Assembly (NCBI GenBank): GCA_009760855.2
Contig: WPIO01000121.1
Span: 407,501-471,500, forward strand
Length of the DNA: 64,000 bases
Reading direction: 5' to 3'
Origin: Cristatella mucedo
Taxonomy: Eukaryota; Bryozoa; Phylactolaemata; Cristatellidae
The position numbers were made by a program, and so were the translations under genes. The notes below the pieces were generated by a model that made no database searches, was not told where the DNA came from, and worked only from the letters and a program-made list of their open reading frames with translations. Shown one piece after another: positions 44,940-64,000 of the stretch. Position 1 is the stretch's first letter, and every line of letters begins with the position of its first letter.

Positions 44940-47900
44940 CTGATTGCACCATCCAGTAGGCAAGCAAGCTATTGGGTCTGCCGGGCCGGCGGCCTCGTTA
45001 GATACGCCAACGTCAAGAAACCTGCATATTAGTTATGATCGTGCAATCCTTGATGCTAGTGCTGCTGCTAAGACCCCATACTTATGCATACTTAACAAAG
45101 AATCCGGAGCCGCCGCGGGCCGTGACAGCGAGCTGAGACGCTGCTCATCTTGCGGGAGCTGCGAGCTGAGTACTCTTGAGTCGATTGGTATTCTTAGAAT
45201 TGTGTCGAACCGCTCAGTCCGTTCTCCTTCAAGCGTTACTGTGAACCGCTCTCTTAAGTTAGTGGTCATTCAGCCTGTTATAACACCGGCGGCCCAACTG
45301 AACGCTTGTCTTTGGAATCTTCATTCGATGTGCAATAAACCCCTACTAATAAGCGATCTTATTTCTGACAAAGGTCAAACCCTTAGTAATAAGCGACCTT
45401 AATTCTAACAAAGGTCTTGACCTGCCCGCATTGACAGAAACTTTACTAAAATCGGTACACGTTCCGACAATTAATGAAGCAACCCCAACTGGTTTCTCCT
45501 TCTTTTACCGCCCTAGATCACTCAAGACTGGAGGAGTCACTAAGATCACAAGCTCGAACTTTGACTTCAAGCCGTTTGCAGTACCCTCGAAGCAGTCCTT
45601 TAAATCTATTTACTTGATTCCACCCAACATCAAGCAACCGAAGGCGGCAGTAGTTTATCGCATACCAGGTACCAAGTCCTCCTTTACCTCAAATTTATCT
45701 GATCTCATTTCGGTTATGTGTGCAAGAAATCAATCTCTCCTCATTATGGATGATTTCAAAATTCACTTTGATAACTTATCTGACGCTGTCAGCACTAGAT
45801 TTCGTGCACTGACTTACTCATTGCGGCTCATTCTGCATGGCTACGAAAAACACAACAAAGGTCACATCAAAGGTCACACAATTGAACAATTTTCTCGTAC
45901 AACTGTACTTTGTCATCACCAACAATAGTTGAATTCTTCTTGTCTGACCGCATGCAGTTCTCATTCAGTCCAAAATGTGTGCCCTCCTGCTCCTCATCTG
46001 AAATCGCACGCGAATCGCCAAACCTGAAGACCGTTGACATCGATGCTGTCCATGCGAGAATATCTGCTTCGCTGTTCAATCTGTTTTCGCTTCTGCTGCT
46101 CAATCCTCCTTTCGATCTGCCGCCATTAGTAGATATCTACAGCATGACGCTACAGCTGACTTTCTTGAAGAGTTTGCCCTTCTGACAATGCTGCTCATTG
46201 TGCATAATCGCCCAGACCGCTTATACTATTCCTCAGACACTACACTAGCTGGATCTACTAAGCGAAAGAGCAAAACAGATTGAATTGAAAAAAAAAATTG
46301 TAAAAGCATAGAAAAAGGTCAGGGCTGACTGTCCATCAACAGGCATACGAAGGCAACTGCAGATCGATATAGAAATGATCCTAGCAATGGCATAGTCTAG
46401 CTTCTGGGGAGAAAAAAATTAATTACATATGCGCAATTTAAAAATGCTGATGTCCACGATCAAACATTTCGTTAACAACTCCCAGGATGGCTCCTTACCG
46501 AGCGATCCTTGTGATGATCTAACTGATCGCCTGTCTAGATTCTTTCTGAATAAGATAAACAAAATCAGGAAATGCATCCCTTGGGTGGCAGCAACACACC
46601 TGGAATCCTGTTCCTCATTTTCATGCATCCTAAATGTCTTCATTCAAGTCACTTATGACCTCGTCCTGAAGCTCATATCAATCCCAATCAATCAAGACAA
46701 CTAGTCCTCTGAACTCTATTTCTATTGCCCTGCTTCTATGATGCATTGATCTGCTGCATGCACAACGAATTTCTTGAATATGTCATTAGCCTCAGGTCAT
46801 GCCCCAGCATCGTTCAAGAAGGCTATAGTCAGGCGACTAGTCAAGAAAGCAACACCAGACAAAGGGACCTTGAGCCAGTCTCTGGTATACCGTTTCAATC
46901 GAAGACACAGGAATGAGTTGTGGCAGACAAGATTGAACTCATATTTTGAAACTTCAAACCTTGCTAGTAAAGTCCAGTCTGGTTTTTAGGGCTAATTTCT
47001 CCACAGAGTCAGCATTGCTTCGGGTGAATAATGGCCTACATAGGAATGCAGACTTATGTAGAGTATCACTACTTGTGTTGCTCAATATCTTGGCAGCTTT
47101 TGATACTATCGATCACCAAAACCGTCTTGAGTGCCTCTCATCTCGCTTGGGCATTACTACCACGGCATTGCTATGGTTCAGGTTCTATCTCAGTGGGAGA
47201 CGCCAGAGCATTTGTGTGAATAAATACAGATCAACCGAGGAACCTCTTAAGTATGGAGTACCTCTGGGCACTATGCTTGGTCCCGTTCTTTTCACGATTT
47301 ATACTCTCCCTCTTGCCGATGTGATCGCCAGGCACAATCTAGGCTTTCACTTTTATGCGGATCACTTTTATGTAGACGGCGGTCAATGGTGCCTTTGCTT
47401 TGATCCCTCCCAGCCCATGAGCACGTTGAATTCTCTTAACTTCTTTATGAATTGATGACAATCTCACATGGATGGCAGCACACTTTTTAAATTGAATGAT
47501 GATAGAACCAACCAGCTAGCTATGAGAAAACCATGAGCAATTCAGGAATTGGTAATACTTAATACTCAAAATCGGCTCTGCCAACAAACTTTCTGTCAAA
47601 TCTGCACGAAATCTAAGTGTCCTGTTTCAAGGTGACCTTATATTAGACGACCACATCAGCTCGGCAGTCAAGTCTGCATACTTTCAGCTACATAGCATTG
47701 CTAAAATTCGGGCTTGTTTAGACAGATATACCACATCTAAATTGGTCCATGCATTTGCGACATCCCGTCTTGACTTCTGTCACTCACTTCTTGCTGGTCT
47801 ACTGGCCTGTGCAGTCAGGTGCTTAAGCTAATGTCAAACTCTGCCACAAGGCTCGTCTGTCGTGAGCATTGCAGTTGCCATATTTCATCACTTCTCATTG

Positions 47901-48433
47901 ACCTGCCGTGGCTTCCAGTCAGGCAACGAAACGACTTCCAGGTTCTGTTGCTCACTTCTAGGTCTTTTCATTTTTTGGCTCAAGCTTGCCTATCAGATCT
48001 ACAGCCCACCACGCTAAGCACAGTCCCACCTCCTTTTCGGAATCGAAGTAATTACCTATACCTCATGCAAACCTCAAATCCTTTGGGGACCCCGCCTTTA
48101 GTTCGCATGCTTCCAAAAGCCTGAAACTCACTTACGCCTTGCATCACGTAATCTCCTGACTTGTAATTTTTTTTAAAGAATTAAAAACACACCTATTTAT
48201 CACAGTATTTAGTGGATGCCTATGATTTGACCGGTATGTGCATAGGCATTCTGATACTGTGCATGCTGCCAACAACCATACTTGCATGCTGACACTCTAC
48301 ATGTCATTCCTAACCACGTTATTCTTAGTGTTTATTTAGCATACTACAACTAGCCATGCGATCGTGCCACCTTTTCAGCAAATGTAAAGTGCCTAGAGAG
48401 AGATTGAGTTCTCTGAGGGCTCTGCGTCAAATG
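44940..48433 (+). mobile_element. LINE family b, near-complete but decayed (endonuclease plus RT)
   Basis: The most complete family b copy. AP-endonuclease traces: LNACLWNLHSM at about 45.3 kb, LPALTETLL at 45.4 kb and LLIMDDFKIHFDNL at 45.75 kb. The RT shows ILAAFDTIDHQNRL, GVPLGTMLGPVLFTIYTLPL and a mutated catalytic box FHFYADHFYVDG at about 47.35 kb. The C-terminal domain and the 3' tail GTAAAGTGCCTAGAGAGAG then GTTCTCTGAGGGC follow. Many stops and frameshifts make it inactive. L2/CR1-type by motif order. Confidence 0.9.
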
Positions 48434-49102
48434 TGTGATTGTTATCATCTTTATTATAAGCACTGGGTTATCGAAGTCGAGATCGGATGGCACATATGCA
48501 TGGACCAATTTAGCTACGCTATCCCTGCCTAAACACCTGGACCAATTTGGATGCAGTCAGTCTCTAATTAGGCATGCATTTTTTCGATGCAAAATAGCTG
48601 ATAGTAGTGCAGGATTGGAAATGGTCGTTTCTGCATTGGGTGACACTAAAATAGCTTTGAAATCCCGTAAGATATGTGATGAAATCAAGTCGCGCTAAGA
48701 AATTGAAGCTATTGCCCAGAGCACTCGCTGTATCTGGCAGCCTCGGGCAGCAGCTCCCAGAAGGCTCGGCCTCAGCTCATCGGCCCAGCCCAGGTGGGCG
48801 TGGCTGGCTGGCTCGTGACCTTAGCATGCCTGTGAGCGTCAGCTAGTAATGTTGTTCATAGTTCGCATAGTTCACACATAGTTCATATAATATAGTTCAT
48901 ATTTATTGAATATCGTATAGCTTACGCTCTACGGAGCAGATGAAAGCGCTTGGCTACCGGATAGGTTCTCGACCCAGCCGCAGCCGCCGGACTGACCCTA
49001 CGGTATTGCCACGGGCCACGGACTTCCGCCAGAGCCGCTCTGTAGCACCGGCAGCCTGGGCTCGCAGCCGTCGGAGTCGCCGCCAGCGTGCCCGACGCGG
49101 CC
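48434..49102. other. Gene B upstream region
   Basis: Unique DNA. A CATAGTTCATATAATATAGTTCAT stretch (quoted in part) at 48866-48900 lies about 200 bases upstream of the start codon. The last 150 bases are GC-rich. Confidence 0.4.
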
Positions 49103-61033
<11,931 letters not shown>

Positions 61034-63870
61034 CGATCGCCCGATCGCATTTGCCTTCGGTGATTGGACTGCTGTCTCTCTTTCTCTCTCTTTGGCACTG
61101 TCGGCTGCTCGCTGCCCTCGAGACAGGTCGCCGCCGGTAGTTCCCTTGGCCGTGCAGCCGACGTTCCAGATGGCAGCGAAAGTGACCTCAGCCTTATGTC
61201 CTGTCGGTGGAGCGGTTTGGCTCGGCACACGGTGGCACGTGTGCGGCAGGAGATCGATGCCTCTCGGCGTCGCCGCAGGGTGATTTGCACCCACTTACGA
61301 GTCTGACTTCCGGTCTCCTCGGGCTGTTTGTCTTCCTGGCAGCAGTTCTGCTTGGGTTATTCCCGCTGTCGGCTGCTGCGGCTCCAGCAGTCGGCTGCTG
61401 CTGAGTCGCTGTGCGCATGACCCTATTGTACGATCGTCCCCTCTTAGCTTTGCCGGACGTCCTAATGCGCACTTCTTATTGGTGCTTGGTGTCATAACTA
61501 CTATAAAACAGATGGGATCCAGGGCCGATCTAAGGCCAGCAGACGATTGTTCGAGACTGCGCAGTGCACCAGTCTGTTCCATCAGCCGGCTTGTTTGGAC
61601 GCCATGACTATGCTGATGCATCCCGCCCCATGCATACCCAGGCGTACTGATCAAGTCGTCGTCGTCGGAGTCCGAGAGTCGTTGCTTTAGGCACGTGCCA
61701 GCCGCTAATTCTGGGGTCTGTGCCGCTGTGGCGGCCGGGCAAGCTTACCAGCTAGATGTGCCTGGTGCGGTTCAGCCTGAGATAGAACTGTTTGGTGTGG
61801 GCGCAGTCGGCTGCTGCTGTGCTTTGTTGTTCACGGTTGTGCATCACGTGATCTCATCATGTACAGCTGCTGATTGATTGCCCCACCGCCATCCCCCGTG
61901 TTTTGCTCAGTCGCCCCCTCCCACTGCTACAGCGTGTGTCAAGGTTATGGAGCTAATAGGTTTGGGGCAGACGTCTTGGCAGGTGTTCGTCTAGAGAGAC
62001 TCTCAGTTCAAGGAAGACTGTGACCATGTAGGTAGCAGCCATATTCGAACGATGGTGGTGAGTTTTCGTGTGCTTCCAGACGCGAACGTGGCACTGGCAA
62101 GTCACCTTGACCTCTTCTCCGCTGTGACACGACCCTGGATGATGAGAACGGATGTCAAGGCATCGGAGCTTTTCTTTACCCACGAATGCAGCAGGCAGTG
62201 TGTGATGCTGGTGACTGCCTCTCGCAGTTGCTTCGAGAAGCTTCCGAATGCAGCTGCCGAGCTTTGTGGTCTTCGTGCTTCAGGCTTTTTTCGAAGCTTG
62301 GAGCTGCCAGCCTAACAGTTGACTTCTTGGCACGTGCCTTGGTTACCTGGCTGGTAATTGTAACTTTATGTTTTTTTATGTAAGTTAAAGAGCAGGCCAC
62401 TTGCTGTTCGCCCTACCGAGTTTGTTTTGCTCTGTCTTTCTAAAAATTTCTGCTCAGACGAGCTGGGAAGACCGTCTGAAGCCAGTATAAGCATTGACAA
62501 CCGAAGTGTTCCGACTGACTTGCTCGACGAATATGCTGATGGTGAACGTCCAGCAGACCAGTGTTTCGAGATGCTAGCTGTCTGTCGGCCGACTTTTGGC
62601 TTTGAGCTGCGATCTATAATTTGGGTTACGAGCCCGCTCAGCCGCTAGTTGCCACAGCGAATGTTACACTTGAGTGTTACACTCAGGCCAATAAGGATGG
62701 GGCAGCTAATGACGTTCAGTTGAAAGAGGCTGCCCTACGACCCGGTTGTGACGCCAAGCGCAGGCTTATCGGTTCCCTCCTGAGATACTCGAGCGAAACG
62801 TCGTGGTGCTTGGACGCACAAGATCGCCATAGGTAAAGTAAGGAGTAGCTAGACTGCTAGATGGGATATCGCAAATGCTCTGAGCACCATCTTTCTCTCT
62901 GCACTATCATTCTCCAAGAAAGTCCGACTTTTTACCACGTAGTGTGGCTGCTTGTTATCATCTCGCTGGCCACGCCTGGCACGTGCAAAGGAAATACAAA
63001 GCTAAAGGAAAAAATCCAGAAAAGAATCCAAAGTTTCCTGTTAAACGCAATGTGGAAAGAAATCTCTGCCACTGCCTCTTGCCCTGGGGGCTAGGCCAGA
63101 GTGCGATCGCCGCGTGCCAGCCCAATCGGAATGGAGTCCCAGCGGGCGTGCAGTCCGTGGGAACACGTTATCAGAGTAAACGCACAAATTGATTTACAGC
63201 TTATAGATTGAATAGACGCAGCCACCGGCTGCGTCTCTTGGTGGGCAAATGGGCAGGCAGAGCCGAAACTGACGAGTGAACATATGTCTATGCGACCATG
63301 GCCATTTAAAAAATACGATACCGTGGTTACGAAGCTCCCCTTGCCCACACCTTTCGAACCGCTACTACGAATCGGATATCCTTTTTAGGCCTAATTGCAC
63401 AGATCTCGATAGATATATTATTTTAAGATTTGGGATGCATTTATTGACATTGAATTTACATTCCTGATACATTAGCCCGCACTATACAGATAAACGTTTC
63501 GCCACCATCGTGGCGGGATCGCCGCCCGGCAGGGAGGGGGAGGGGTGGCCTCACTGTCCACGTGCTGGTCTGCGACTGCAAGCCGCGAGCTTGTCCGAGA
63601 GTTGGCGAAGTGCGATGGTCCTCTACGTCGCTACGATTTATTGCGGCTACGAATGGGTACAAATGCGCCGCGCGATAGCAGCACGTGTCTCGAGAGCGCA
63701 GCGCTACTCGCGCGCTGCCAACTTTCTCGAAGCCTTGTGTGCTGCTCTTTTTTTCTTCTTCTCGGCGCGACCTCTGTACCGCGGCCCAATATTCGTCATG
63801 ACCCTGATCCAAAGAGTCTTGTTATGAAGTGTATAGACAGCCCACTATAAACAATATTTCGCTAATTTCT
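61034..63870. other. Gene B 3' flank, probable 3' UTR then intergenic
   Basis: No further gene is supported. No canonical AATAAA was found by eye on the plus strand. The minus-strand frame at 63456-63812 is open but has no family features or splice context. Confidence 0.4.

Positions 63871-63940
<70 letters not shown>
63871..63940. repeat. (CT)n microsatellite
   Basis: About 34 uninterrupted TC units near the right edge. Confidence 0.96.
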
Positions 63941-63943
<3 letters not shown>

Positions 63944-64000
63944 GTGTCTGAAAACAGCTTTTATCAGGCCACTCAGTAAAAATGGTTGCCCTAGATTGTG

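Noticed and set aside
63456-63827. Open frames on both strands near the right edge
   Set aside because: No conserved motif, no splice context and both strands open in a GC-rich patch.

Overview
The window is eukaryotic nuclear DNA from a metazoan. The evidence is spliced genes with GT-AG introns, a nuclear tRNA-Pro gene, a dense load of LINE and SINE copies, and very long microsatellites. The genes (a CCDC170 orthologue and two MADF-BESS genes) and the L2/CR1-like LINEs fit an invertebrate bilaterian. I cannot name the phylum from sequence alone. Nothing bacterial, phage or plasmid-like is present.

Layout. 1-257: probable last coding exon of an unidentified + strand gene. 0.3-11 kb: intergenic, with (AT)n and (CT)n tracts, LINE/SINE fragments and minisatellites. 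11.0-19.7 kb (-): three-exon MADF-BESS gene A, whose large second intron carries a (TG)n-interrupted LINE and a (GA)n block. 19.2-20.7 kb: GC-rich putative bidirectional promoter. 20.1-25.96 kb (+): small gene C of unknown function, only partly resolved, with a (CTG)~51 repeat and an antisense tRNA-Pro(AGG) in its introns. 27.7-37.6 kb (-): nine-exon CCDC170 orthologue, modelled at 854 codons. 38-49 kb: repeat-dominated, including a perfect 307 bp inverted repeat around a (CGG)~25 tract, and a decayed near-complete LINE. 49.1-61.0 kb (+): MADF-BESS gene B, structurally parallel to gene A but in the opposite orientation. Its 10 kb first intron is full of rearranged LINE copies. 61-64 kb: gene B 3' flank.

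The genes do not form a pathway. CCDC170 is a coiled-coil protein associated with Golgi microtubules and axonemes. Genes A and B encode putative DNA-binding transcriptional regulators. The most informative material is structural. Two LINE families (here family a and family b, both of L2/CR1 type) are nested, inverted and shared with SINEs. There are several near-perfect inverted repeats, a microsatellite apparently born inside a LINE reading frame, and two paralogous transcription-factor genes with identical intron phases. I found no previously undescribed multi-gene system. All exon models are read by eye from reading frames and splice motifs.
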